Shown here: positions 9,670-19,391 of the stretch, piece by piece
Position numbering within the stretch: position 1 is the stretch's first letter
Layout: each line of letters starts with the position of its first letter
Assembly (NCBI GenBank): GCA_029219465.1
Contig: JAQXTL010000004.1
Coordinates: forward strand, 248,001 to 312,000
Reading direction: 5' to 3'
Source: Methanobacteriaceae archaeon
Lineage (GTDB): Archaea; Methanobacteriota; Methanobacteria; Methanobacteriales; Methanobacteriaceae
Length of the DNA: 64,000 nucleotides
The notes under the pieces: model-generated
The model's input: only the letters and a program-made list of their open reading frames with translations
The model's database searches: none
Told to the model about the DNA's origin: nothing
Program-made: the position numbers and the translations under genes

Positions 9670-10083
9670 TTATAATTTATTAAATTCTACAAAAAGTTGA
9701 TCCACTCTTGATTTTACAAAAGCAAAAGCATGTTTTACATTATATTTATCAGATTTATAATCTGCATCATTTCTTTTTTTGCGAATATCATTTAAAATTC
9801 TACCAATTTTGCGACCATCAACATGACGATTTAAATAAACATTGTTCCAAAAAATTTCTGCTGTTGCTTCATGAACTTTTGCTGATTTTTCAGTCATGTC
9901 TTTTTTAAGTTTTTCATCATCCCCCCATAACCTATGTTCAATAATATATTCTTTACAAGAACCAAAAGCAGCATAATAAAATCTACTTATCCCACTTCGT
10001 AACTCTGCAGGATTATTAGAATTCGAAAAACTATCGGCAACTTTATAAAATTCATACCAATCAAATTTATCACTAGAACTCAT
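9670..10083 (-). CDS. HEPN-domain protein
   Basis: A 137-residue, all-helical protein. The pattern RFYYAAFGSCKEYI (residues 34-47), then KVHEAT, then RKKRNDADYK (residues 101-110) follows the HEPN fold, in which the last block holds the RNase motif R-x4-6-H or its relatives. Here the block has R-N-D-A-D-Y and no His, as in the less active or partner-binding HEPN branch. The gene starts with ATGA shared with the stop of the upstream gene, a four-base overlap that implies coupled translation. As the last gene of a three-gene operon with a TIGR04255-like protein, it may be the effector or toxin of the unit; that role is inference. Confidence 0.7.
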   Translation of the reverse strand: MSSSDKFDWYEFYKVADSFSNSNNPAELRSGISRFYYAAFGSCKEYIIEHRLWGDDEKLKKDMTEKSAKVHEATAEIFWNNVYLNRHVDGRKIGRILNDIRKKRNDADYKSDKYNVKHAFAFVKSRVDQLFVEFNKL

Positions 10084-10670
10084 TCAAACTCCACTGAAAT
10101 TAAAATATTGTCTAAACAATCGTCCCCAAACTTATTACATAAGTTATCTTCAAGCAAATCCAATTCATTGCTTGCAGATTCTCCATCTAATTTAGTAAAA
10201 ATATAGATAACAACCCATTTTTCATCAGAATATTTATTTTCTAAACATAGCTCTAAATTTCTTGTATTAAATGATTCATAAATCATATTAGGTAATTTAT
10301 AAAGAATTTCAGATAACTTTTTATCAATAATGTATGAAATTAAGGAATTATTATCTGAAATAATATTAAATGTTGAATTTAAAAATGAATCTAATTTATT
10401 ACTCTCATAAATATTAGATTCATAATTATTAGAAGATTTTTTATTAGTTTTCTCAGTTATTAACTTAGTTTTAATATCGTTAATCATGTCTTCAGAATTA
10501 AATTGAGTTTTATATTTTATATCCATAACAGGACTATAAGAATTCTTACTTGATTTATAATTAACAATAGCTGTGGTAATAGTAGGAGCAAGAGATTTAA
10601 TATTATTCTTAAGTTTACCTATTTCAAAAGAAGTATCAAAATTTCTAGATTTTACATATTTTAAATGCAT
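10080..10670 (-). CDS. Hypothetical middle protein of the TIGR04255-HEPN operon
   Basis: The best start is ATG 10670 (196 residues): it comes right after the upstream stop at 10672 and is preceded by GAGGGATGAT. An upstream ATG at 10709 would overlap the previous gene more. The protein has a Ser/Asn/Lys-rich middle (about residues 85-110) that looks disordered, and a more regular C-terminal part with WVVIYIF and an acidic region. No family is recognised. Its stop overlaps the start of the HEPN gene by four bases, and its start abuts the stop of the TIGR04255-like gene, so the three products are probably made in fixed proportion and may form a complex. Confidence 0.65.
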   Translation of the reverse strand: MHLKYVKSRNFDTSFEIGKLKNNIKSLAPTITTAIVNYKSSKNSYSPVMDIKYKTQFNSEDMINDIKTKLITEKTNKKSSNNYESNIYESNKLDSFLNSTFNIISDNNSLISYIIDKKLSEILYKLPNMIYESFNTRNLELCLENKYSDEKWVVIYIFTKLDGESASNELDLLEDNLCNKFGDDCLDNILISVEFE

Positions 10671-10671
10671 A

Positions 10672-11367
10672 TCATCCCTCTTGCAAATCTTTAAATAAAT
10701 CTTCCCCAATACTTTCTTTAAATAGAGATATGATTATACTATGGAGTTCATCAAATTTTTCTTCAATGAATGAAATTTCTGTTAAAGATGAAGTATATAC
10801 ATCATAATCCAAAATAAAATCATTTCCAATATCAGTATTAGGATAATTTGAATTGAATTGACCATATGTGAAATTTAAAATATATTCTCCAACTCGATAC
10901 TGAGATTGAGTTAAGGATCGCATCAACATTAAATTTGAATCAATAGCATTAAAATTATGTAATTTAGGATTTATCCAATTATTCCAATCATCAATCGTTT
11001 TATCAGGTTTAATCTCATTAACATATCTCAAACCCATTCGATTAACAGTATTAACTCCATAACTCTCAAGAATACTAATTATCTTTCCAATATCATTTAA
11101 AATATCAAAGTGTGTATCATAATAATCCCCATCATAAGATAATACAATTGATGAAGCAGTTAATTCAATACGCTTTTTATAATTCTCATCAAAATAAGCC
11201 CATAAATTTGGTTCAGATATATTTTCATCAAATACCATGAAATCATCTTTAATAATATCCACAAATTTATCAGGAACCCCTATTTCAATTAATTCAGGAA
11301 TTATCCTAAAATCTACACGAAATAAAACCTCTTGAATATAATTTTTTTTAAAATTAAGTTTGTCCAT
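10672..11367 (-). CDS. TIGR04255-like protein
   Basis: About 231 residues from ATG 11367; a second ATG at 11382 is possible, and neither has a strong ribosome binding site. The order of features fits the sporadically distributed TIGR04255 family: an N-terminal VLFRVDFR strand, WAYFDENYKKRIELTAS, then the hallmark NRMGLRYVNEI near residue 120, and a QSQYRVGEYILNF strand. The biochemical function of this family is unknown; members often sit beside small partner genes in accessory islands. Here it leads a compact three-gene operon ending in a HEPN protein. I am fairly sure of the family and unsure of the role. Confidence 0.7.
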   Translation of the reverse strand: MDKLNFKKNYIQEVLFRVDFRIIPELIEIGVPDKFVDIIKDDFMVFDENISEPNLWAYFDENYKKRIELTASSIVLSYDGDYYDTHFDILNDIGKIISILESYGVNTVNRMGLRYVNEIKPDKTIDDWNNWINPKLHNFNAIDSNLMLMRSLTQSQYRVGEYILNFTYGQFNSNYPNTDIGNDFILDYDVYTSSLTEISFIEEKFDELHSIIISLFKESIGEDLFKDLQEG

Positions 11368-11382
11368 TATAAAACCACACAT

Positions 11383-11923
11383 CTATTAACATACAATTAA
11401 TTAAATATTATGAATAACCTATTAATATTTTTTTTGAAGATATGATAAAAATATTAAAATAACCACCAATAAACTAAATTTTACTCCAGATTAATTTTAA
11501 TTATTAATATTTTTTGAACAACTTACTAAAAATAAAACAACGAATTATAATTAATGTACTTTATATTTGTACATATTTTTAAAATATTATATTTATTATA
11601 TATATTGTTAATCTTCTTAAACTATTTAATGAATAAATTTGAACCAATGAAAATTAACATCAATATTCAAAAATTTATATTAACAATAAGATGCAAATTT
11701 AACTACATAAATGTTGTCAGAAGAGCTGAAAGTAAAACATCTTTCCTACGGGAATATGTAAATCCTAAATTTTAGCGATTTAACATAAAACTATTTTTTT
11801 TTAAGATTATTGTCTAATCATCTTATTTTAATCCCATACGTTTTTTCATAAAGTTGCACTTTAAAAATATTTATTATTAATGAAAAGGAAATACGTAATT
11901 AAATATGATTATGGTGATTGTTT
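11383..11923. other. 540-base AT-rich gap with a possible gene-end fragment
   Basis: The gap separates the divergent TIGR04255-HEPN operon and the toxin-antitoxin pair and probably holds both promoters. A plus-strand frame of 73 codons at 11554-11775 begins with low-complexity Ile/Leu/Tyr sequence but ends in a protein-like stretch, NVVRRAESKTSFLREYVN, then TAG-free reading up to a stop at 11773. It has no ribosome binding site. It could be the tail of a decayed gene; I cannot name it. No tRNA or clear repeat was seen. Confidence 0.35.
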
Positions 11924-12229
11924 ATGAATAACCGATACGAAATTGCTCGAGAATTTGCAAAGACAATAAATTCACAATATATCATTAAAATCATTTTATT
12001 TGGATCTGTAGCCAGACATGAAGATACAACAGAATCAGATATTGATATTCTAATTGTATCCAATTTCCCTGAAATGATTGAGGAGCAAATAGATAATGAA
12101 GTTGCTTGGATTATGCATGATAAAAATGAATTAATTTCCGCACATATAATGTCTGAAGATAGATTCAACAACACTCAACATTTTTCATTTTTAAGTAATA
12201 TTCTTTCAGAAGGTATTGAAATTGGATGA
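11924..12229 (+). CDS. MNT nucleotidyltransferase antitoxin (MntA-like)
   Basis: A minimal nucleotidyltransferase of 101 residues. The catalytic pattern G-S-x10-D-x-D is complete: GS at residues 27-28 and the metal-binding aspartates at 39 and 41 in ESDIDILIV. The start ATG 11924 has GGTGAT five bases upstream; an earlier TTG at 11918 is unlikely. The gene overlaps the HEPN gene that follows. In characterised type VII systems MntA adds AMP to the HEPN toxin HepT and silences it, so this is probably the antitoxin. Note the later His-rich part (QHFSF), also usual in the family. The role is by family knowledge, not shown here. Confidence 0.85.
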   Translation: MNNRYEIAREFAKTINSQYIIKIILFGSVARHEDTTESDIDILIVSNFPEMIEEQIDNEVAWIMHDKNELISAHIMSEDRFNNTQHFSFLSNILSEGIEIG

Positions 12230-12593
12230 AACAAAAGCATTTTTTGACAAATCTAACAAAAAATTAATTCTTGCAAAAACAGCATATTCAATGGATGATT
12301 ATTCGGATGCAGTTAGTTTATCTTATTATTCTATGTTTTTAGTCGCCAAAGCATTGTTACTTAAAAAAGGAATTAAATCCCCAAAAACCCATACTGGTTT
12401 AATCCATTTATTTAATTTACATTATGTTAAAGAAAATGAATTTTCCTATGAAAAATATAAATATCTCGCATCTACACAGGCTCAACGTGAAACTGCAGAT
12501 TATGACGCAATTGATGAACTTGATGAAAGAATTGCTAGAAAAAGGATTAAACAAGCAGAAGAATTTATCAAAGAAGGGAAGAAATTCATCTAA
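12216..12593 (+). CDS. HEPN-domain toxin partner (HepT-like)
   Basis: A 125-residue helical protein of the HEPN family: SLSYYSMFLVAKALLLKKG (about residues 34-52) is the first conserved helix pair, and QRETADYD (residues 90-97) is the catalytic-loop region. The motif reads R-E-T-A-D-Y, without the His of R-x4-H-x-Y HepT toxins, so RNase activity is uncertain. The start is a TTG, either 12216 or 12222; GAAGGT at 12209-12214 fits 12222 slightly better. It overlaps the nucleotidyltransferase gene by 8-14 bases, the usual layout of MNT-HEPN pairs. Confidence 0.8.
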   Translation: MKLDETKAFFDKSNKKLILAKTAYSMDDYSDAVSLSYYSMFLVAKALLLKKGIKSPKTHTGLIHLFNLHYVKENEFSYEKYKYLASTQAQRETADYDAIDELDERIARKRIKQAEEFIKEGKKFI

Positions 12594-12674
12594 TTTTAAG
12601 AACTGACCATAATTTTAAACACTTATCTAAATCTTTTTTAATAAAAAAATTCAATATTAACAGTGTGATATATT

Positions 12675-13124
12675 ATGAAAATTTGTAAGGCAACAAAAGA
12701 AGACTTACCTCAAATACTTGATTTACAGTATTTAGCATACCAAAGTGAAGCCGAATATTTAAATAACTATAATATTCCTCCACTAAAACAGACATTAGAC
12801 GAGTTGGAAGAGGAATTTGAAAATAAAATTATTTTAAAAGCCATATCTGATGAAAATAAAATCATCGGATCTGTTCGTGGAAATTTACAAGACAATACCG
12901 TCTACATAGGTAAACTAATGGTTCATCCAGATTACAGAAACAGAGGTTTAGGAAGTAAACTTTTATTAGAAATTGAAAATTATTTCCCAAAATCAAGGTA
13001 TGAACTCTTTACAAGTACTCAAAGTGCACATAATATCAGATTATATGAAGAAGTAGGATATGTTGCATTTGATCAAAGAAAAGTAGATGATAAACTAACC
13101 TTTGTTTATCTGGAAAAACAATAA
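12675..13124 (+). CDS. GNAT family N-acetyltransferase
   Basis: A 149-residue single-domain acetyltransferase. Motif A, the acetyl-CoA binding stretch, is clear: IGKLMVHPDYRNRGLGSKLL (about residues 77-96), including R-x-x-G-L-G. The late STQSAHNIRLYEEVGYVAF is motif B. These enzymes pass acetyl groups from acetyl-CoA to amines; the substrate here cannot be read from the sequence. The start ATG 12675 has a GTGATAT site upstream. It is a single gene, ended by the hairpin shared with the convergent adhesin gene. Confidence 0.85.
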   Translation: MKICKATKEDLPQILDLQYLAYQSEAEYLNNYNIPPLKQTLDELEEEFENKIILKAISDENKIIGSVRGNLQDNTVYIGKLMVHPDYRNRGLGSKLLLEIENYFPKSRYELFTSTQSAHNIRLYEEVGYVAFDQRKVDDKLTFVYLEKQ

Positions 13125-13132
13125 AAAAAATA

Positions 13133-13158
13133 AATCAATTATCATAGGATAATTGATT
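13133..13158. terminator. Bidirectional hairpin between convergent genes
   Basis: A perfect 11-base inverted repeat (AATCAATTATC / GATAATTGATT) with a four-base loop lies between the acetyltransferase stop and the adhesin stop. An A-run on the left and a T-containing run on the right make it suitable for both strands. Confidence 0.6.
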
Positions 13159-13169
13159 ATCTAATTACT

Positions 13170-15166
13170 TTAATTTTTGTAGTCAAACGTGGTTCCATAG
13201 GTACTTGTTGACTTAAAACCAACTTTAACAGTGTATTTTTTATTTGCTTTTAATTTAATGGTAAGTTTTGCCTGTCCTTTGCTGTTTGTTGTTTTATAAT
13301 AGGTTTTACCATTAATTTTGGATTTAACTTTAGTATTTTTAATTACTTTATTATCTGCAGTTTTAAAAGTAACAACCAATTGTTTATTTTTGCGAACAGT
13401 AGTTTTTGAAACTTTAATAATAGGTTTTAGAATTTTTACTTTAATGGTTTTGCTAGTTCCTGTGTAATATTTATTTCCATTGTAAATAACTTTAATATTA
13501 AATTTATTAGGAGTATTTTTAACATAGAAATTAGCTATTCCATAACTGTTAGTATAAGCAGTGTAAGTTTTACCATCTACTTGAATAGATACTTTTTCAC
13601 ATTTAATTCCTGCATTGTTGCAGTTTACCAATTTTACAGATAACTTTTTAGAACTTTGATAATATTTTACAAAATCATTTACAACCAAAGTAGTGTATTT
13701 TGAATCTACCTTAATATACAAAGTTTGATTGTTGATAGTTGCGTAAACTACATCCTCATAAGAGTTAGGCTTAATATTAAATGTTGCAACACCATTTACA
13801 AGTTTCTTTGTAATTGATTGTGAGAATGTATGAACAGTAACTTCCAAAGGAAGATTGATTGTTTCATTTAACTTATAGATTTGTTTTGTTTCATTATCCT
13901 AGTAATAATTTAAATCTACAGTCACTAAATTATCTTTATTTTTGTATACAACACCATTATTTGCTGAAAAAGTCATAACCAACCATCTGGAAGCGTTGAT
14001 TTTTTGAGGTGTGTAGTTACTATTATGTGGACAGTAGTAATAAGAACTAATTGTATTTTGACCCCACCAGCAATATTGTATGGTTGCAGTTTCATCTAAT
14101 CCGAAATCACCAAATTTTTCATTTTCAATAAGATAGTTTCCAACAATAGCACAGTTTTTCATAAAAAGATCTGTGTCTTCATAGTTGTTACTTACTGCTG
14201 CAAGATAACCTGCGTGATTTTTTTCAAATATAGAATTATAAACTTCAGTTAAAACATGATGACCACTTGGAGGTGCTAATAGAGCAGCAGCATAATATTG
14301 AACATCATTATATCCAAAATAACTGTTGTTAATAAGAGCATACTTATGGTTACTTATAGCCCCACCAGTATAGTTTGTAGATAGATTAACAAACCTGCAG
14401 TTGTTGATTGTTGCATTACCAAGATTTAACAAAGCACCTGCTGAATAAACAGAATAACTGTCAGAAAATGTACAACCGTCAAGGTTTAAGATTCCATCAG
14501 CCACCATACATGCTCCAACACTATCTCCTGCAGTTAAAACGTTTTTAGTGAAAATAGAATTTTTAACATCAGTATTTCCACTTGTAAAAACAGCCCCACC
14601 ATACTTTGTTGCAGTATTATTCATAATACATGAATCTTCAATTATTAATGTTCCTGAACTGATTATTGCTCCTGCATTTCTTTGTGCTTTAGAATTAGAT
14701 AAAATGGAGTTTTTAATTGTAATTTCTCCACCATCATTATAAATTAATCCACCAAAATCAGCAAAACCGTTAGTTAAAGTAAGATTAATTAAAGTTAATT
14801 TAGCATTTGAATTCATTGTGAATAATCTTGAAATAGATTCACAATCAACAATAGTACTTTCTTTTGATTTACCGATGAGAGTAACAGATTTATCCAATGT
14901 AATATTTCTGTTATTTTCACCAGAGTATTTTCCTTCATTTAAATATATAGTAGAATCCATCGAAGTAGAATTAATAGCATATCCTATACTAGCGTAAGGA
15001 TTTTGAGGACTTCCATCCCCTAAATTATCATCACCATCAGGTGAAATATATACTTCAAAGGAATCTAAACTAGCAATATTCTCTTCTACTGCACTAACAC
15101 AGCTTACTGTTAGAATTACTGATAAAATCAATAAAAAAACAGCTATTTTTTATATCGCATATTCAT
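13170..15166 (-). pseudogene. Adhesin-like protein, frameshift plus amber stop
   Basis: One adhesin gene broken twice. The original start is ATG 15166 behind GGGGGAA; it reads MNMRYKK and then runs into TAG. Adding one A to the six-A run (15146-15151 on the given strand as T) restores a classic signal peptide, IAVFLLILSVILTVSCVSA, and the long frame. That frame encodes a right-handed beta-helix of polymorphic repeats (many NSxF and GGAI/GGAL turns) up to about residue 400, then an in-frame TAG at 13899-13901. The same frame continues to 13170 with Ig-like domains of the kind seen in the intact adhesin at 48886-51957. Such proteins are secreted surface proteins of gut methanogens. As read, no full-length protein is made. 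Confidence 0.85.
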
Positions 15167-15343
15167 TTCCCCCATATGTATAAATATTCTTATCGATAGT
15201 ATTATGTTAGTAAAATAAAATTAATAAAGATATCTAAAAAAATTTGATACAATTACAATAAAATAGTAAAAACGAATTTTTAATCCTAAATTTTAAATAA
15301 CTCCAATTAAATAAGTATTATTAATTTAAAAAAAGGTGAAATT

Positions 15344-15964
15344 ATGCCGGAAACAGATTATTTAAAAATACCTCAAAATAGAGTAGGGGCATTAATTGGA
15401 AGCAATGGAGGAGTTAAAAGATCCATTGAAAAAGCAACTGGCACTATTTTAGATATTGATAGTGATGAAGGTACTGTTTACATAACACCTAGTGACAATA
15501 TGGAAGACCCATTAGGAGTTTGGAATGCAAACCATATTGTTAAAGCAGTTGCACGTGGTTTCAATCCGGAAGTTGCATTAAAATTAGTTAGCGACGATTA
15601 TTATTTGGAAGTAATTAGCCTCCCGTTATATATTGGAAAATCCAAAAAAGCCCTTGCAAGACACAAAGGTAGAATTATTGGAAAAGATGGAAAAACACGT
15701 GAAATTATTATGGAAATGGCTGAAGTAGATATGGCAGTTTATGGTAAGACTGTTTCATTTATTGGTGAAATGGACAACATAATGGTTGCTAAAGAAGCTA
15801 TTGAAATGATTTTAAAAGGATCCAGACACAAATCAGTTTACGGATTCTTAGAACATAAAAAAGAAGAATTAAAAATGAAAGAATTCAAAGACCTTGTTGG
15901 AATTGAAGATGATAAAATCGAATTCAAAGACGGCATTGACTTTGATGAAAAAACCTTAGAGTAA
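15344..15964 (+). CDS. Archaeal KH-domain protein (Pno1/Dim2-like)
   Basis: A 206-residue RNA-binding protein with two KH domains: VGALIGSNGGVKRSIEKATG (about residues 13-32) and RIIGKDGKTREIIMEMAEVD (about 108-127), each with the G-x-x-G loop. It matches the universal archaeal KH protein related to eukaryotic Pno1/Dim2, which helps mature the 3' end of small-subunit rRNA. The start ATG 15344 is preceded by AAAGGTGA. In many archaea the gene follows a Rio1 kinase gene; none is seen directly upstream here. It is transcribed towards topoisomerase VI, which has its own promoter. Confidence 0.85.
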   Translation: MPETDYLKIPQNRVGALIGSNGGVKRSIEKATGTILDIDSDEGTVYITPSDNMEDPLGVWNANHIVKAVARGFNPEVALKLVSDDYYLEVISLPLYIGKSKKALARHKGRIIGKDGKTREIIMEMAEVDMAVYGKTVSFIGEMDNIMVAKEAIEMILKGSRHKSVYGFLEHKKEELKMKEFKDLVGIEDDKIEFKDGIDFDEKTLE

Positions 15965-16021
15965 CATCATTGTTACTTTAATTTACTTTTTTTAAACTAA
16001 CCCAATATTTTAATCACATAA

Positions 16022-16040
16022 TCGAAAAATCTATATATAC
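16022..16040 (+). promoter_or_regulatory. TATA/BRE promoter of the topoisomerase VI genes
   Basis: CGAAAAAT followed by CTATATATAC is a good archaeal BRE plus TATA box. It lies about 195 bases before the top6B start, so the leader would be about 170 bases, long for an archaeon. The leader contains no other gene that I can see. A copy of ATATATAG downstream makes an inverted repeat with the TATA region. Confidence 0.55.
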
Positions 16041-16234
16041 TTTAACCAACATATATAGATAGTGTAGTGTAAATACTATATTTTCTACATATTTTTTATT
16101 ATTATTTTAATACATATTTAGACAAGTTAGATAGGGCGCCGTAAAAATATTACTTTTCAAATGCTCTCTAATTCCATTTAAATATAAAACATCACATAAT
16201 AAAAATAAATAGACATTCAAAGGAGGAAAAATTT

Positions 16235-17941
16235 TTGCCAAATCAAGAAGCAGGAACCGATTGGAGAAATGATTTTAAGAACTTGACTCCATCCGAGTTC
16301 TTTAGGAAAAATAAACAGATGTTAGGATTTACAGGTAAAATTCGTTCATTAACTATCGTATTCCACGAATTGATTACAAACAGTTTTGACGCAGCAGAAG
16401 AAGCTGGAATTTTACCAGAAATCGATATTGAATTAAAAAGAGTGGATAAAGAACACTATATTCTCAGACTCAAAGATAACGGACCAGGTATTCCTGAAGA
16501 TTACGTTATGAGAGTATACTGTAGTATGTTTGCAGGATCAAAATTCAGAAACATACAATCCAGAGGACAACAAGGATTAGGTTGTAGTGGTTGTGTATTA
16601 CTCTCACAAATGACTACTGGTAAACCAGCTCATGTAATTTCCTGTTACAAAGAAAACGGAGAAATTAAAGGAGTTAAAATGAAATTCCAAATGGATGTAA
16701 AAAACAACCGTGGAATTTTAATGGAAAGAGAAGACTATCCTGCTGAAAGTACTGGAGTATGTATTGAATTGCAATTTAAAGAAGTTTCCTACTCTCTTGC
16801 AGAACAAGGTGCTTTTGAGTACATCAGAAGAACCATGATTGGAAACCCTCATGCAAAAATTACATTCAGAGATCCATCCGGACACAAATACATATTTAAA
16901 AGAGCTGCAGACATTGTTCCTGTTCTTCCAAAAGAAGTATTACCTCACCCAAAAGGTGTAAGTGCTGACGACATCATGACAATGGCACAAAATACTGACA
17001 GTAGAAGATATAAAAGTATGTTAACCTCATCATTATCAAGAATGTCAAATAAAAGAGTGGACGAAATTTCTGAACTTACAGGAATTGACATGAACAAACG
17101 TCCAAAAGACCTCACTTTCCCTGAAGCAGAAGCTATTGTTCAATGCTTCAAGAAAATGAAATTCATGGCACCTCCAACTGATGGACTTATACCAATCGGA
17201 TCTGAACAAATCGAAAAAGGTATGAAACAAATCCTCAAACCTGAATTTGTAACAACAATTACCAGAAAACCTGTAACCTACCAAGGTGGGGTTTCATTCA
17301 TTATCGAAGCAGGTCTTGCTTACGGTGGAAAATCCGGTAGAGTTGTAAAAGAACAAAGAAAATCAGAGATTATGAGATTTGCAAATAGAGTTCCATTAAC
17401 TTTCGATGCAGGAAGTTGTGCTATTACTGAAGCACTTAAAAGTATCGACTGGAAACGTTACGGTCTTAAAGACTTAGATAACACTCCATTAACATTATTT
17501 GTAAACATTATTTCAACTCAGGTACCTTACCTCTCAACTGGTAAACAAAGTGTATCCCCAGAACCTGAAATTGTTCATGAAATCAGACAATCTACAATGA
17601 AATTAGCTCGTAAACTTCAAAAACACCTTAGAGCTAAAAAAGCAGCAAAAGAAAAAGAAAAACGTTCCAAAGTATTTGAAGATTACATGCCAGTAATTAT
17701 CGAAGAAGCTGCAAAACTTGGGGAAACTGGAGTCCCAGAATATCAGGAAGTACTTGCAAAAGTTACTAAAAGAGCTCTTGCAGAGTTACTTGGTGAAAAG
17801 GTTGAAGAAGAAGTGGAAGAAGAAGAACTTGATGCAATCATCATGGAAGAAGTTGATGAAAGAGGAAATGCTGTTGAAGAAGGAAACAGTAGTTTAGACA
17901 ACTTCATTGAAGATGATGTTGATGATGGATTTGAAGATTAG
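16235..17941 (+). CDS. top6B: DNA topoisomerase VI subunit B
   Basis: A 568-residue ATPase subunit of topoisomerase VI, which relaxes and unlinks DNA by ATP-driven double-strand passage. The GHKL ATP site is visible: [15 protein letters not shown] (N box), LKDNGPGIP (G1) and [14 protein letters not shown] (G2-like). A transducer domain with [21 protein letters not shown] follows, and the C-terminus is an acidic tail (Glu/Asp-rich, about residues 525-568). The start is TTG 16235, supported by AAAGGAGGA at the right distance. It ends in TAG, nine bases before top6A, and the two subunits form an A2B2 enzyme. Assignment is secure. Confidence 0.97.
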   Translation: MPNQEAGTDWRNDFKNLTPSEFFRKNKQMLGFTGKIRSLTIVFHELITNSFDAAEEAGILPEIDIELKRVDKEHYILRLKDNGPGIPEDYVMRVYCSMFAGSKFRNIQSRGQQGLGCSGCVLLSQMTTGKPAHVISCYKENGEIKGVKMKFQMDVKNNRGILMEREDYPAESTGVCIELQFKEVSYSLAEQGAFEYIRRTMIGNPHAKITFRDPSGHKYIFKRAADIVPVLPKEVLPHPKGVSADDIMTMAQNTDSRRYKSMLTSSLSRMSNKRVDEISELTGIDMNKRPKDLTFPEAEAIVQCFKKMKFMAPPTDGLIPIGSEQIEKGMKQILKPEFVTTITRKPVTYQGGVSFIIEAGLAYGGKSGRVVKEQRKSEIMRFANRVPLTFDAGSCAITEALKSIDWKRYGLKDLDNTPLTLFVNIISTQVPYLSTGKQSVSPEPEIVHEIRQSTMKLARKLQKHLRAKKAAKEKEKRSKVFEDYMPVIIEEAAKLGETGVPEYQEVLAKVTKRALAELLGEKVEEEVEEEELDAIIMEEVDERGNAVEEGNSSLDNFIEDDVDDGFED

Positions 17942-17950
17942 GTGATTTAA

Positions 17951-19045
17951 ATGGCTGAAATTAAAGAAGACCAAAAATCTCATAGGGAACTTAGAAAAGA
18001 ATACACCTACAATAAATTAAAAGGATTAGGTCAAGAAATTATTGAAGAAATTGAAAAACAAAAAGTTCCTTCAATTAAAGTTCCATCCAGAGGTACTGGA
18101 AATATTGTTTATGACGATGCTAAAAGATACTACGTATTAGGAGACAGATACGGAAGAAGATCTTTAGGTAATGTAAAACAAATCAGAAAATTAGGACAAA
18201 TGGTTTATGTAGCTAACTTCTGTAAAGATTTAGTTGCTCGTGAAAAAACCGCAACTATCAGGGAGATGTATTACGTTTCTGAAGGTTGGGGAATAAGCTT
18301 TAAATCACAACAAGAATCCAACATTGTTGGAGAAGATTTAGAAGTAACTCTTGGAACCACTCGTGAAGACTTAGGATTAATGCCTGAGGAAGACGGAGCA
18401 TCAGTTTATGGAGATATTACTCTCTTAGATGACGATGTTGAAATTAATGCTGCAAAAGCTGGAAAATCAGGTTATACTATCTCACCAACTATTGACCAAG
18501 TTGAATTTTTAGACTGCAATGTAGACAGAGTTATTGCAGTGGAAACCATGGGGATGTTCCACAGGATGGTTCAGGAAAATGCTAATAAAAAATTCAACAC
18601 TTTAATTGTTGGACTTAAAGGACAAGCAGCACGTGCTACAAGAAGATTCATTAAAAGAGTTAATGAAGAATTAGATTTACCAGTTTACATCTGTAACGAC
18701 GGAGACCCTTGGGGATTCCACATTGCACAGGTAATTATCTCTGGAAGTGCAAAATTAGCTCACGTTAACCATGACTTAGCAACACCAGATGCTAAATTTA
18801 TGGGAGTTACAGCATCAGATATTATCAACTACGATTTACCAACTGATAAACTCAAAGATGTTGACGTAATGAGACTTAAAGAGCTTGCTAAAGACCCAAG
18901 GTATAAAAGTGAATTCTGGCAAAATGAAATTAAGAAAATGCTTAGAATTGGTAAAAAAGCAGAACAGCAATCTTTCTCCAAGTATGGGCTTGAGTATGTA
19001 GTAGATACCTACTTCCCACAAAAACTTGAGGAGTTAGAAAGTTAA
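17951..19045 (+). CDS. top6A: DNA topoisomerase VI subunit A
   Basis: The 364-residue DNA-cleaving subunit, homologous to Spo11. The catalytic tyrosine region is [16 protein letters not shown] (about residues 100-115), and the Toprim metal-binding part appears as [13 protein letters not shown] and [14 protein letters not shown] with the D-x-D. The start ATG 17951 has AGGTGATTTAA upstream. The close spacing to top6B indicates one operon and matched production of the two subunits. Length and motifs are typical. Confidence 0.97.
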   Translation: MAEIKEDQKSHRELRKEYTYNKLKGLGQEIIEEIEKQKVPSIKVPSRGTGNIVYDDAKRYYVLGDRYGRRSLGNVKQIRKLGQMVYVANFCKDLVAREKTATIREMYYVSEGWGISFKSQQESNIVGEDLEVTLGTTREDLGLMPEEDGASVYGDITLLDDDVEINAAKAGKSGYTISPTIDQVEFLDCNVDRVIAVETMGMFHRMVQENANKKFNTLIVGLKGQAARATRRFIKRVNEELDLPVYICNDGDPWGFHIAQVIISGSAKLAHVNHDLATPDAKFMGVTASDIINYDLPTDKLKDVDVMRLKELAKDPRYKSEFWQNEIKKMLRIGKKAEQQSFSKYGLEYVVDTYFPQKLEELES

Positions 19046-19070
19046 ATCTAATTAACTTATAGGTGATAAA

Positions 19071-19274
19071 ATGTCTGAAAAAGAAATTAAAGTTGTCGGT
19101 ATGCACTGCCCTTCATGTGTAACTGCAGTGGAATTATGCTTAAAAGATGTTGACGGAATCGATGATGCAAAAGCAGATTTAGATACTGGTATAACCAAAA
19201 TCACCTTATCTGCTGATGTAAGCGATGCAGACATCAACGAAGCAGTTGAAGAAGCAGGATTTAAAATTGAATAA
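19071..19274 (+). CDS. Heavy-metal-associated domain protein (CopZ-like)
   Basis: A 67-residue single HMA domain with the metal-binding motif MHCPSCV at residues 10-16 and the usual ferredoxin-like strand pattern. Such proteins carry copper or another soft metal to a P-type ATPase or buffer it in the cytosol. The start has AGGTGATAAA just upstream. It follows top6A by 25 bases in the same direction but is functionally unrelated; no copper ATPase is visible in the window. Confidence 0.85.
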   Translation: MSEKEIKVVGMHCPSCVTAVELCLKDVDGIDDAKADLDTGITKITLSADVSDADINEAVEEAGFKIE

Positions 19275-19351
19275 ATCCTCTTCATTTACTTTTTTTATAA
19301 AAATAAACTTCTTTTTAAAATATTTAAATACAAAAAATAAAAAAAAATAAA

Positions 19352-19380
19352 GTTCTTTTAAATAGTACTTTTAAAAGAAC
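19352..19380. terminator. Bidirectional hairpin after the HMA gene
   Basis: An 11-base perfect inverted repeat, GTTCTTTTAAA / TTTAAAAGAAC, with a seven-base loop lies between two convergent genes. The long A-rich run to the left gives a T-tract for the minus-strand transcript. Confidence 0.55.
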
Positions 19381-19391
19381 AGACGATACGG

